Source: Cellulophaga sp. F20128 | GTDB taxonomy: Bacteria; Bacteroidota; Bacteroidia; Flavobacteriales; Flavobacteriaceae | DNA: 64,000 nt | Direction of reading: 5' to 3' | Assembly (NCBI RefSeq): GCF_023015805.1 | Contig: NZ_JALKBA010000004.1 | Span: forward strand, 124,001-188,000 | Made by a program: the position numbers and the translations under genes | In this document: positions 1 through 8,620 of the stretch, one piece after another | Layout: each line of letters starts with the position of its first letter | Numbering within the stretch: position 1 is the stretch's first letter | Notes under the pieces: generated by a model | Database searches by the model: none | Told to the model about the DNA's origin: nothing | Seen by the model: the letters and a program-made list of their open reading frames with translations, nothing else

Positions 1-1
1 C

Positions 2-883
2 AATGAATGTGATGTTTTAATTGCGATTGGGATGCGCTTTGATGATCGTGTTACTGGTAGTTTAGACACCTATGCAAAGCAAGCCAAAATTATTCATTTT
101 GATATAGATCCTGCTGAAATAAATAAGAACGTAAAGGTAGATGTTGCCGTTCTTGGAAATTCTAAGGAGACGCTGGGGTTAATACTCCCTTTAATTAATA
201 AAACTGAGCATACTACTTGGCACAACCAATTTAAGGATAAATATAAAATTGAGTTTGATGCTGTTATTAATAAGGATATTCACCCCACCAAGGAAAAGTT
301 AACAATGGGTGAAGTTATAGAGCAAATCAATATTGCTTCTAATAACAGTGCCGTTATTGTTACAGATGTTGGTCAGCACCAAATGATAGCATGCCGATAT
401 GCTAAATTCAATCAAAGTAAAAGTAATATTACTTCTGGTGGTTTAGGTACAATGGGTTTTGCCTTACCCGCTGCTATTGGCGCAAAAATGGGAAGAATGG
501 ATCGAGAAGTAGTTGCTATAATAGGAGATGGAGGCTATCAAATGACTATACAAGAACTGGGTGTCATTTTTCAGCACAAAGTACCCGTTAAAATTGTGGT
601 TCTCAACAATGATCATCTTGGGATGGTTCGGCAATGGCAAGAATTATTTTTTGAAAAAAGATATGCTTCAACGGTTATGGTAAATCCAGATTTTGTAAAA
701 ATTGCTGAAGGCTATCATATCAAATCTAAACGAATTAGTGAACGTAGTGAATTGCAATCAACCATTGCAGAAATGATGGCATCTAAGGAGGCATACTTCT
801 TAGAAGTAAAGGTGGAAAAAGAGGATAATGTATTCCCTATGATTCCATCAGGGGCTTCGGTTTCAGAAGTGCGATTAAAATAA
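2..883 (+). CDS. ilvB: Acetolactate synthase large subunit, C-terminal part (start lies before the window)
   Basis: Thiamine-diphosphate enzyme that condenses two pyruvates (or pyruvate and 2-oxobutyrate) in the first common step of valine/isoleucine synthesis. The open frame runs from base 2, giving NECDVLIAIG before the first Met, so the gene is cut by the window edge and only about 293 residues are visible. The ThDP-binding motif is seen as GDGGYQM followed about 25 residues later by NNDHLGMV, as in AHAS large subunits, and GMRFDDRVTG is the usual central-domain motif. The regulatory subunit ilvN follows 54 bp downstream and ilvC after that, so this is the 5' part of an ilv operon. Family identity is certain; its promoter is outside the window. 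Confidence 0.96.
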   Translation, partial: NECDVLIAIGMRFDDRVTGSLDTYAKQAKIIHFDIDPAEINKNVKVDVAVLGNSKETLGLILPLINKTEHTTWHNQFKDKYKIEFDAVINKDIHPTKEKLTMGEVIEQINIASNNSAVIVTDVGQHQMIACRYAKFNQSKSNITSGGLGTMGFALPAAIGAKMGRMDREVVAIIGDGGYQMTIQELGVIFQHKVPVKIVVLNNDHLGMVRQWQELFFEKRYASTVMVNPDFVKIAEGYHIKSKRISERSELQSTIAEMMASKEAYFLEVKVEKEDNVFPMIPSGASVSEVRLK

Positions 884-937
884 ATATTAATTAAATAAAT
901 CCGATTTTTCACCTTGAGATTCGAGGTTCGGAGCAAT

Positions 938-1471
938 ATGAAAATGGAAAATAATTGGTATACCATATCGGTTTATTCTGAAAACAACGTTGGCTTGTTA
1001 AACAGAATATCAGGCATATTTTTAAAGCGACATATAAATATAGAAGGACTTAATGTTTCTAAATCAGAAATTGATGGGGTTTCTAAATTTACTATTGTCA
1101 TTCATACAACAGAACAATGGGTGCAAAATATTGTGGGTCAAATAGAAAAGCAAATAGAGGTTATTAAAGCTTTTTATCATCCAGACGATGAAATAATTTA
1201 CCAAGAATCTGCTTTGTTTAAAATCTCTTCAGATTTGTTGTTTGATGAACGCCAAATACAAAACATTATAAAAGACAACAATTCACAGATTGTAACCGTG
1301 GCACGCGATTTCTTTGTTTTATCCAAATCAGGAAAACGAGATGAGATTGATAAAATGCACAGCGAGCTAGAACCTTATGGTATTATGCAATTTGTTAGGT
1401 CTGGTAGAATAGCAGTAAGTAAAGCAGAAATGCGCATCAGTAGTTTATTAGAAGAGTTTCAACATAATTAA
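938..1471 (+). CDS. ilvN: Acetolactate synthase small (regulatory) subunit
   Basis: Regulatory partner of IlvB that binds valine and raises catalytic activity. The N-terminal ACT domain (about residues 4-75) reads YTISVYSENNVGLLNRISGIF with the typical turn before helix 1; the rest is the ALS small-subunit C-terminal domain. At 178 residues it is of normal length (about 160-180). I chose ATG 938 because it starts just ahead of the conserved ACT domain and follows a GGAG-like stretch at 930-933; ATG 944 is the alternative. An upstream in-frame TTG at 914 would add an unconserved tail. It sits between ilvB and ilvC with short gaps, consistent with co-transcription. Confidence 0.93.
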   Translation: MKMENNWYTISVYSENNVGLLNRISGIFLKRHINIEGLNVSKSEIDGVSKFTIVIHTTEQWVQNIVGQIEKQIEVIKAFYHPDDEIIYQESALFKISSDLLFDERQIQNIIKDNNSQIVTVARDFFVLSKSGKRDEIDKMHSELEPYGIMQFVRSGRIAVSKAEMRISSLLEEFQHN

Positions 1472-1515
1472 TTAATCAATCCTAAAATTATTGGGATAAA
1501 AAAGAGTACAAGAAA

Positions 1516-2991
1516 ATGTCAAATTATTTTAATACGTTATCACTTAGAGATCAATTAACCCAATTGGGAAAATGTAGATTTATGGATTCTTCGGAATTCT
1601 CAGAAGGTGTAACGGCCTTAAAAGGTAAAAAAATAGTAATTATAGGTTGTGGAGCACAAGGTTTAAACCAAGGTTTAAATATGAGAGATTCTGGTTTGGA
1701 TATTTCATTTACTTTAAGAGCTGCTGCAATTCAAGAAAAAAGAGATTCTTATAAAAATGCAACAGAAAACGGATTTACGGTTGGCACCTATGAAGAATTA
1801 GTGCCAAGTGCAGATGTTGTAATCAACTTAACGCCAGATAAGCAGCATACTAATGTGGTAACAACAGTAATGCCATTAATGAAAAAAGGGGCAACCCTTT
1901 CGTATTCTCATGGTTTTAATATTGTGGAAGAAGGGATGCAGATTCGTGAGGATATAACCGTTATTATGGTTGCACCTAAGTGTCCTGGTTCTGAAGTTAG
2001 AGAAGAGTATAAAAGAGGTTTTGGAGTACCAACCTTAATTGCTGTACATCCAAATAATGATCCAGAAGGTAAGGGATTTGAGCAAGCAAAAGCATATGCA
2101 GCAGCAACTGGAGGACATAAGGCAGGTGTCTTAGAATCTTCGTTTGTAGCTGAAGTAAAATCAGATTTAATGGGAGAACAAACTATACTTTGTGGTTTGT
2201 TACAAACAGGATCTATTCTTTGTTATGATAAAATGATTGCTGAAGGAATTGATGCTGGTTATGCTTCTAAACTAATTCAGTACGGTTGGGAAACTGTTAC
2301 AGAAGGTTTAAAATATGGTGGTATTACCAACATGATGGATCGTTTGTCTAATCCAGCAAAAATTAAGGCTTTTGAATTATCAGAAGAATTAAAAGATATT
2401 ATGCGTCCGTTGTTTCAAAAGCATATGGATGATATCATGGAAGGTCATTTTTCAAAAACCATGATGGAAGACTGGGCTAATGATGATAAAAACTTATTAG
2501 ATTGGCGTGCCGCAACGGGAGAAACAGCTTTTGAAAAAACACCTGCTGGTAGTCAAGAAATTTCGGAACAAGAATATTACGATAATGGTGTGTTAATGGT
2601 GGCAATGGTGAGAGCCGGAGTAGAGCTTGCTTTTGAAGCTATGACAGAATCTGGTATTATTGCTGAATCTGCTTATTATGAGTCCTTACATGAAACGCCA
2701 TTAATAGCAAATACTATTGCAAGAAAAAAATTATTTGAAATGAATAGAGTAATTTCTGATACTGCTGAGTACGGTTGTTATTTGTTTGATCATGCATGCA
2801 AGCCTTTGCTTAAAGATTTTATGGAAACAGTTGATACCTCTGTTATTGGTAAGAAATATAGTGTAGGCGATGATAATGGTGTAGATAATGCCAAATTAAT
2901 TGCAGTTAATAAAGCATTAAGAGAGCATCCCGTAGAAAAAGTAGGAGCAAGATTACGTGCATCTATGACAGCTATGAAGCCAATTGTTTAA
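1516..2991 (+). CDS. ilvC: Ketol-acid reductoisomerase, class II (long form)
   Basis: NADPH-dependent isomerisation and reduction of acetolactate or acetohydroxybutyrate, second step of valine/isoleucine synthesis. The Rossmann motif [17 protein letters not shown] is near residue 50, and the NADPH-binding loop, SHGFNI and the [16 protein letters not shown] segment are all visible. At 491 residues it is a class II enzyme with the duplicated C-terminal knotted domain, and it closely resembles the enterobacterial 491-residue IlvC rather than the 330-residue class I form. It lies 44 bp after ilvN. A strong hairpin terminator begins 22 bp after its stop, ahead of ilvA. Confidence 0.97.
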   Translation: MSNYFNTLSLRDQLTQLGKCRFMDSSEFSEGVTALKGKKIVIIGCGAQGLNQGLNMRDSGLDISFTLRAAAIQEKRDSYKNATENGFTVGTYEELVPSADVVINLTPDKQHTNVVTTVMPLMKKGATLSYSHGFNIVEEGMQIREDITVIMVAPKCPGSEVREEYKRGFGVPTLIAVHPNNDPEGKGFEQAKAYAAATGGHKAGVLESSFVAEVKSDLMGEQTILCGLLQTGSILCYDKMIAEGIDAGYASKLIQYGWETVTEGLKYGGITNMMDRLSNPAKIKAFELSEELKDIMRPLFQKHMDDIMEGHFSKTMMEDWANDDKNLLDWRAATGETAFEKTPAGSQEISEQEYYDNGVLMVAMVRAGVELAFEAMTESGIIAESAYYESLHETPLIANTIARKKLFEMNRVISDTAEYGCYLFDHACKPLLKDFMETVDTSVIGKKYSVGDDNGVDNAKLIAVNKALREHPVEKVGARLRASMTAMKPIV

Positions 2992-3012
2992 ATTTTTTAA
3001 TTATATTCTTAG

Positions 3013-3048
3013 GCCTGTCAGGTTTCTTTGAAACTAGACAGGCTTTTT
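3013..3048 (+). terminator. Intrinsic terminator between ilvC and ilvA
   Basis: GCCTGTC (3013-3019) pairs with GACAGGC (3037-3043); an inner GGTTT/GAAAC-type pairing extends the stem, and TTTTT follows directly (3044-3048). The hairpin ends only 12 bp before the ilvA start codon, so it could reduce read-through into ilvA instead of fully ending the operon. Confidence 0.75.
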
Positions 3049-3060
3049 ATTTATCAAACA

Positions 3061-4311
3061 ATGTCATATTTCCCAAACATTAAAGATATTCGTGCAGCTG
3101 CTAAAACTATTAGTGCCGTTGCTGCGGTAACTCCATTAATGGAGAGCATTCGATGTTCCAAACAATTTAACGCTACCATTCTTTTAAAGAGAGAGGATTT
3201 ACAAAGGGTACGTTCCTATAAAATTAGGGGCGCCTACAATAAGATAAGCTCTTTATCAGCAGAAGAACGCAGTAAAGGTGTTGTTTGTGCTAGTGCAGGT
3301 AACCATGCGCAAGGGGTGGCCTTTGCATGTAATCACTTAGGTATAAAGGGAACTATTTATATGCCTACTGTAACTCCAAAACAGAAGATAGAACAAACAG
3401 AAATGTTTGGGGGAGATTGGGTTACTCTTGTTTCTGAAGGTGATACTTTTGATGATTCTTATAAAGCTGCGTTGAAAACTTGTCAAGAACAGGGTAAAGT
3501 ATTTGTACATCCTTTTGATGATCCAAAAATAATTGAAGGACAGGCTACCGTAGGTTTGGAAATAATAGAGCAAAGCACTTCACCTATAGATTATATTTTT
3601 GTTGCAATTGGTGGTGGGGGCTTAGCCGCTGGATTATGTGGTGTATTTAGAGCCTTGTCACCACACACAAAAATTATTGGGATTGAACCAGAAGGAGCAC
3701 CGTCTATGAAAATATCCATAGCAAACGGGAAAAATACAGAATTAAAAAAGATTGATAAGTTTGTTGACGGGGCAGCCGTACAAAGAGTAGGGGATCTCAC
3801 TTTTGATATCTGTAAGGATCACTTAGATGCAGTTATTACCGTACCAGAAGGTAAGGTTTGTCAAACCATCTTAGATCTGTACAATAGAGATGCCATAGTA
3901 GTAGAACCTGCCGGAGCATTGACTATTGCGGCATTAGATCAATATGCCCAAAAACTGCAAAACAAAAATGTAGTTTGTATTGTAAGCGGCAGTAATAATG
4001 ATATTACTAGAACTGCAGAAATTAAGGAACGCGCCTTGTTGTACGGAAATTTGAAACATTATTTTATTGTTCGTTTTCCACAGCGTCCTGGAGCATTAAA
4101 GGAGTTTGTTGCAGAAATTTTAGGTCCAACAGATGATATTACGCATTTTGAATATTCCAAAAAGTCTAGCAAAGAAAATGCTCCTGCTGTGGTGGGTATC
4201 GAATTGAAAAGTCCGGATGACCTTAAACCGCTGATTAATAGAATGAAGGAAAATAACTTTTTTGGGGATTATTTAAATGATAAACCAGATTTGTTTCAAT
4301 ATTTGGTTTAA
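3061..4311 (+). CDS. ilvA: Threonine ammonia-lyase (threonine dehydratase), biosynthetic
   Basis: PLP enzyme that deaminates threonine to 2-oxobutyrate, the committed entry to isoleucine synthesis. The PLP lysine is Lys54 in SYKIRGAYN; SAGNHAQGVA and the glycine-rich phosphate loop GGGGLAAG are present. At 416 residues it has one ACT-like regulatory domain (about residues 330-416) rather than the two of E. coli IlvA. I chose ATG 3061; the longer frame from TTG 3028 would begin inside the preceding terminator hairpin. It is the last gene of the ilv cluster, but separated from ilvC by the terminator, so it may be expressed at a lower or separate level. The leu operon nearby may supply 2-oxobutyrate by another route (see the cimA entry). 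Confidence 0.95.
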   Translation: MSYFPNIKDIRAAAKTISAVAAVTPLMESIRCSKQFNATILLKREDLQRVRSYKIRGAYNKISSLSAEERSKGVVCASAGNHAQGVAFACNHLGIKGTIYMPTVTPKQKIEQTEMFGGDWVTLVSEGDTFDDSYKAALKTCQEQGKVFVHPFDDPKIIEGQATVGLEIIEQSTSPIDYIFVAIGGGGLAAGLCGVFRALSPHTKIIGIEPEGAPSMKISIANGKNTELKKIDKFVDGAAVQRVGDLTFDICKDHLDAVITVPEGKVCQTILDLYNRDAIVVEPAGALTIAALDQYAQKLQNKNVVCIVSGSNNDITRTAEIKERALLYGNLKHYFIVRFPQRPGALKEFVAEILGPTDDITHFEYSKKSSKENAPAVVGIELKSPDDLKPLINRMKENNFFGDYLNDKPDLFQYLV

Positions 4312-4398
4312 GAAATCACAATTTATTTTCTTTTTATGAAATAAGTGGATAAAAAACGTTTTTGCTATCAAAACGTCCCATTTTCCTATTTTAACACA

Positions 4399-4428
4399 TT
4401 TGGGTAGAAGTAGTTTTTTGTAACTTTA
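4399..4428 (+). promoter_or_regulatory. Predicted promoter of gapN (Bacteroidota type)
   Basis: TTTG at 4399-4402, an 18-bp spacer, then TAACTTTA at 4421-4428. This fits the Bacteroidota primary-sigma consensus (TTTG near -33, TAnnTTTG near -7) except for the last base. The gapN start codon follows 37 bp downstream. Prediction from pattern only. Confidence 0.5.
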
Positions 4429-4465
4429 CTAACCTGGGTAAGTTTTAACTTTTAAACGAAAGCAA

Positions 4466-6043
4466 ATGAGTATACCGCAAGAATTTCAGATTACAGATCG
4501 TATTGATCAAAAAAAATATTTGGTAGGTGGAGATTTAAAAAATTGGAGTGGCAACACTACAGAAATATATTCTACGATTTCCTCTACGGAAGCATACAAG
4601 CCTACACTCTTGGGTACGATTCCAGATATGGGAGAACCAGAAGCTTTAGACGCTCTTAATGCCGCACTTAAGGCCTATGACCAAGGACAAGGTGCCTGGC
4701 CAACCATGCGCGTAAAAGAGCGTATCGATTGTATGGATAAGTTTGTAGCCGCGATGATTACCAAAAGAGATATAATTGTTAAGCTCTTAATGTGGGAAAT
4801 TGGAAAATCGCTCCCAGATTCAGAAAAAGAGTTTGATCGTACGGTAGATTATATCAATGATACCATTGAAGATTATAAAAAGTTAGATAGGGATGCCGCA
4901 AAATTTCAAAAAAGTGGTGGTGTATATGCACATATTCGCAGAGGACCCATAGGCGTGGTTTTGTGTTTAGGGCCGTATAATTACCCCTTGAATGAAACCT
5001 TTGCATTACTTATTCCGGCCATAATTATGGGGAATACAACCATTTTTAAGCCTGCAAAGCATGGGGTACTTTTAATTACACCCTTGTTGGAAGCTTTTCA
5101 ATCTTCATTCCCAAATGGAGTTGTAAATATTATTTTTGGTAGGGGTAGAGCTGTTGCTAGTCCAATAATGAAAACAGGGAAAGTAGATGTCCTTGCATTA
5201 ATTGGAAATAGTAAATCGGCTAATGCCTTGCAAGACCAACACCCAAAAAGCAATAGATTGCGTTTGGTGTTGGGATTAGAAGCTAAAAATCCAGCTATTA
5301 TATTACCAGATGCAGATTTAGACTTAACCATAGATGAATGTATATCTGGTACATTATCTTTTAATGGGCAGCGTTGTACCGCATTAAAAGTGGTGTATGT
5401 TCATGAAAGCATCGCAGCTGAATTTAACAAACGTTTTTCGAAACGGGTTGATGAACTTAAATTTGGAAACCCTTGGGAATCAGGTGTTCAGCTTACGCCA
5501 TTACCGGAACCGGATAAGCCAGCATATATTCAAGGCCTTATTGAAGACGCCAAGGCAAAAGGAGCAAAAATACTAAACAAAAAAGGAGGTGAAATAGCTG
5601 ATAATTATATTTGGCCTGCCGTTTTATATCCAGTAACTAAAGAGATGCGTGTCTATCAAGAAGAACAATTTGGACCAATTATACCTATAGTTTCCTTTAG
5701 TAATATTGAAGAACCTTTAGATGATATGGCTGCCTCTAATTACGGACAACAAGTTAGTTTGTTTGGCAAGGATGTTTATACTTTAGCGCCTTTAATAGAT
5801 ACCTTGGTTAATTTGGTCTGTCGTGTTAATTTAAACAGTGCTTGTCAACGTGGACCAGATGTATATCCATTTACAGGTAGGAAAGATTCAGCTCAAGCAA
5901 CCTTAAGTGTACACGATGCGCTGCGTTCCTTTTCGGTACGTACTTTTGTTGCATCTAAAGACAATGAATTAAACAATGAAATTATAGAACAGTTGTTAGA
6001 AACCAGACTGTCCAACTTTATTAGTACAGATTATATATTATAG
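4466..6043 (+). CDS. gapN: NADP-dependent (non-phosphorylating) glyceraldehyde-3-phosphate dehydrogenase
   Basis: Aldehyde dehydrogenase superfamily enzyme oxidising glyceraldehyde-3-phosphate directly to 3-phosphoglycerate with NADP, bypassing GAPDH and PGK and yielding NADPH. Visible features are the nucleophile Cys304 in [10 protein letters not shown], the general base Glu272 in LGLEAKNP, the GPYNYPLNE segment and the EEQFGPIIP loop near the C-terminus. At 525 residues it is slightly longer than the streptococcal GapN (about 475) because of an N-terminal extension, a form I associate with Bacteroidota and plant-type GapN. It has its own predicted promoter and a terminator 22 bp after the stop, so it is probably a single-gene unit. 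A related ALDH specificity cannot be excluded. Confidence 0.85.
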   Translation: MSIPQEFQITDRIDQKKYLVGGDLKNWSGNTTEIYSTISSTEAYKPTLLGTIPDMGEPEALDALNAALKAYDQGQGAWPTMRVKERIDCMDKFVAAMITKRDIIVKLLMWEIGKSLPDSEKEFDRTVDYINDTIEDYKKLDRDAAKFQKSGGVYAHIRRGPIGVVLCLGPYNYPLNETFALLIPAIIMGNTTIFKPAKHGVLLITPLLEAFQSSFPNGVVNIIFGRGRAVASPIMKTGKVDVLALIGNSKSANALQDQHPKSNRLRLVLGLEAKNPAIILPDADLDLTIDECISGTLSFNGQRCTALKVVYVHESIAAEFNKRFSKRVDELKFGNPWESGVQLTPLPEPDKPAYIQGLIEDAKAKGAKILNKKGGEIADNYIWPAVLYPVTKEMRVYQEEQFGPIIPIVSFSNIEEPLDDMAASNYGQQVSLFGKDVYTLAPLIDTLVNLVCRVNLNSACQRGPDVYPFTGRKDSAQATLSVHDALRSFSVRTFVASKDNELNNEIIEQLLETRLSNFISTDYIL

Positions 6044-6065
6044 GTGTCAAATTTCATCTAAAAAA

Positions 6066-6093
6066 AAGCCTCTTAATTTTAAGGGGCTTTTTT
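6066..6093 (+). terminator. Intrinsic terminator of gapN
   Basis: AAGCCTCTT (6066-6074) pairs with AAGGGGCTT (6081-6089) with one T:G wobble, loop AATTTT, followed by a T run to 6093. It lies 22 bp after the gapN stop. Confidence 0.8.
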
Positions 6094-6189
6094 AATTGTA
6101 TCCCATTGCTATTTTTTTCAACCATAACTTTGGTTAGATATGCGCATAAATAGGGTAAAAATACATAGCTTTTAAAATAGATATCTATC

Positions 6190-6197
6190 TAATTTTG
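6190..6197 (+). promoter_or_regulatory. Candidate -7 element upstream of the MFS gene
   Basis: TAATTTTG at 6190-6197 matches TAnnTTTG exactly and lies 57 bp before the preferred start codon at 6255. No clear TTG is seen at the right distance upstream, so this is only a half-supported promoter. Confidence 0.3.
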
Positions 6198-6254
6198 TCC
6201 TGTAAATTAGAAAATAATAGCAGTGCCTTACAACCCTGCAAATATGAAATTTTT

Positions 6255-7460
6255 ATGGGCAAGAAAACATCAAATAAAAAAGCACTTATTTCCCTAGCCA
6301 TTGGTGGTTTTGGAATAGGAATGACAGAGTTTGTGATTATGGGAATTTTACCAGATGTTGCAAGCGCATTAAATATAACAATTCCGCAAGCCGGACATTT
6401 TATTGCAGCTTATGCCTTGGGTGTAGTAGTAGGTGCTCCAATACTTACGAGTTTGAGTAGTAAATGGCCAGCCCATAAATTACTATTGGGACTTATGGTA
6501 TGGTTTACAATTTTTAATACATTATCGGCCTTCGCGGAAAGTTATAACAGTCTCTTGTTTTTTAGATTTTTATCTGGTTTACCGCATGGCGCATTTTTTG
6601 GGATAGGAGCTGTTGTGGCTGGTAAATTAGCGGCCCCTGGTAAATCTGCACAAGCCATTGCAATTATGTTTGCGGGACTCACAATTGCCAATGTAATTGG
6701 TGTACCTCTAGGTACCTATTTAGGGCATCACTTTAGCTGGAGTATTTCGTTTATATTGGTAGGAATAGTTGGAATAATGGCTATGTTTAGCGTGTATAGA
6801 TGGATGCCTAGTATCCCGAAAACTTCTACTGGAGGGTTAAAAAAGGATTTGTTAGTCTTTAAAAGAAGAGAACTTTGGGTTTTAATTTTATTGACAACCG
6901 TTGGTACTGGCGGATTTTTTGCATGGTATAGTTATATAGCTCCTCTACTTACAAATGTTTCTGGTTATCCGGAAAGTATGGTAAGTTATGCTATGATATT
7001 AGCTGGATTGGGAATGGTTGTCGGTAATTTTCTCGGTGCTAAAATGACTGAAATGTTTACTCCAATGCGAGCTGTGGTAATTAGCTTATCGATGATGGTT
7101 GTTGTTTTACTTATAAATACCGTAGTTGCCCATAATCCTATAGGCATTTTAGTGTTAACTTTTATTATTGGAATGATTTCATTTAGTGTTTCTACACCTT
7201 TGCAAATGGCAATCATTAATGCTTCAAAAGGTTCTGAAATGTTAGGTTCATCTATGAATCAAAGTGCATTTAATATGGGGAATGCATCTGGGGCTTATTT
7301 GGCAGGTTTACCAATTGCAATGGGGTTTGGAGTTACTTCCGCTAGTTATATAGGTGCAGTTCTTGCAGGAACAGGGGTATTAATTGCGGTGACGATTGTA
7401 ATTGTTAAAAATAAGAAAGGCATCTTAAAAACCAGGTTTAGGCGTTTGGCTTTTAAATAG
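6255..7460 (+). CDS. MFS transporter, AraJ/YdhP-like drug-efflux (DHA1) family
   Basis: Twelve-helix major facilitator of the proton-driven exporter subgroup. The first helix carries MTEFVIMGILPDVA, typical of AraJ/YdhP/PbuE-type DHA1 exporters; a loop 2-3 basic motif (SSKWPAHK), the helix 4 FRFLSGLPHG and the helix 5 GVPLGTYLG motif C-like segment are visible. At 402 residues from ATG 6255 the length is normal. A longer frame begins at TTG 6195, but its 20 extra residues are not hydrophobic or conserved-looking and would start within the -7 element. The substrate cannot be told; sugars, purines or drugs are all exported by relatives. It is convergent with leuB across a shared terminator. Confidence 0.85.
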   Translation: MGKKTSNKKALISLAIGGFGIGMTEFVIMGILPDVASALNITIPQAGHFIAAYALGVVVGAPILTSLSSKWPAHKLLLGLMVWFTIFNTLSAFAESYNSLLFFRFLSGLPHGAFFGIGAVVAGKLAAPGKSAQAIAIMFAGLTIANVIGVPLGTYLGHHFSWSISFILVGIVGIMAMFSVYRWMPSIPKTSTGGLKKDLLVFKRRELWVLILLTTVGTGGFFAWYSYIAPLLTNVSGYPESMVSYAMILAGLGMVVGNFLGAKMTEMFTPMRAVVISLSMMVVVLLINTVVAHNPIGILVLTFIIGMISFSVSTPLQMAIINASKGSEMLGSSMNQSAFNMGNASGAYLAGLPIAMGFGVTSASYIGAVLAGTGVLIAVTIVIVKNKKGILKTRFRRLAFK

Positions 7461-7466
7461 AAGCAA

Positions 7467-7500
7467 AAAAGCCTCTTATTTTATTAAGAGGCTTTCTTTT
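7467..7500. terminator. Bidirectional terminator between the MFS gene and leuB
   Basis: An 11-bp perfect stem AAAGCCTCTTA (7468-7478) / TAAGAGGCTTT (7485-7495) with a 6-base loop. A-rich sequence on the left and T-rich sequence on the right make it work in both directions. It serves the plus-strand MFS gene (stop 7460) and the minus-strand leuB (stop 7521). Its core resembles the terminator at 6066-6093. Confidence 0.85.
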
Positions 7501-7520
7501 AGTTTTAAATCTTGATATAA

Positions 7521-8576
7521 TTAGATGTTTTTTACCAACCAATCCCCAACTTCACTCGTTTTATAGGCTTTTCCGTTTTCAGATAAATCCTCCGTAACTA
7601 TTCCTTCTTCCAAGGATTTGTTTACGACAGCTCTAATGGTTGCGGCTTCTTCCGTCAGATTAAAATCTTCAAATAACATTGCTGCGGATAATACCATTGC
7701 CAACGGATTAGCAATATCCTTACCTGCTGCTTGCGGATAAGATCCGTGAATTGGTTCGTATAATTTATTTTTTTCACCCACTGAAGCTGATGGCATTAAT
7801 CCCATTGAACCAGAAATTACGGATGCCTCATCTGTTAGTATGTCTCCAAATAAATTTTCAGTAATCATCACATCGTAAGCCTTTGGCCATTGCACCAAAC
7901 GCATGGCTACGGCATCTACAAACTCATACGATACTTCTACTTCAGGATAATCTTTTTCCATTGCTTGTACCGTTTCTCTCCATAACCTAGATGATTCCAG
8001 TACATTGGCTTTGTCTACACAACACAATTTCTTTGATCGCGTCATGGCAAGTTCAAATCCTTTTTTTGCCAAACGTGTAATTTCTGCTCTGGTATAAGTC
8101 ATGGTGTCAAAAGCAGTATTGCCGTTGTCTAACCGACCTCTTTTTCCAAAGTAAACACCACCTGTAAGTTCTCTAAGTATAATCAGGTCTGTCCCTTCAA
8201 TACGTTCTCTTTTTAAGGGCGATTTATCAATTAAAGAAGGAAAAGTAAAGGTTGGTCTAACATTGGCAAACAAGCCTAATTTTTGACGCATTTTTAACAA
8301 CCCCTGTTCTGGCCTTACTTTAGCTGATGGATCATTATCAAACCTTGGGTGACCAATAGCACCAAATAAAACGGCATCGGCTGCTTCACAAATAGCATGT
8401 GTGTCATCAGGATACGGTTCTCCTACTGCGTCAATTGCAGCTGCACCGGTTAATGCCGGTGTCCAGGTAATTTCATGATTGTACTTTTTTGCTATGGCGT
8501 CAGAAACTTTTAGTGCTTGTTCCATTACTTCTGGTCCAATGCCATCTCCTGCTAAAACTGCAATATTTAATTTCAT
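7521..8576 (-). CDS. leuB: 3-isopropylmalate dehydrogenase
   Basis: NAD-dependent oxidative decarboxylation of 3-isopropylmalate to 2-oxoisocaproate in leucine synthesis; relatives also act on beta-methylmalate to give 2-oxobutyrate. Seen are AVLAGDGIGPEVM at the N-terminus, RELTGGVYFG, the DKANVLESSRLW substrate segment, ENLFGDILTDEAS metal-binding Asp residues and the NAD loop EPIHGSYPQAAGKDIANP. The length of 351 residues is normal. It is the last gene of the minus-strand leuC-leuD-synthase-leuB operon, 44 bp after the synthase, and ends at the shared terminator 7467-7500. Confidence 0.96.
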   Translation of the reverse strand: MKLNIAVLAGDGIGPEVMEQALKVSDAIAKKYNHEITWTPALTGAAAIDAVGEPYPDDTHAICEAADAVLFGAIGHPRFDNDPSAKVRPEQGLLKMRQKLGLFANVRPTFTFPSLIDKSPLKRERIEGTDLIILRELTGGVYFGKRGRLDNGNTAFDTMTYTRAEITRLAKKGFELAMTRSKKLCCVDKANVLESSRLWRETVQAMEKDYPEVEVSYEFVDAVAMRLVQWPKAYDVMITENLFGDILTDEASVISGSMGLMPSASVGEKNKLYEPIHGSYPQAAGKDIANPLAMVLSAAMLFEDFNLTEEAATIRAVVNKSLEEGIVTEDLSENGKAYKTSEVGDWLVKNI

Positions 8577-8620
8577 GTGGTATTCTCTTTTTGTTATTTA
8601 TTTTTCTTTCGATTGTTGGG

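Noticed and set aside
914-937. Upstream TTG start for ilvN, and likewise TTG 3028 for ilvA, 6195 for the MFS gene and 18506 for the FG-GAP gene.
   Set aside because: The added residues show no family similarity, and in the ilvA and MFS cases the start would lie in a terminator or a -7 element.
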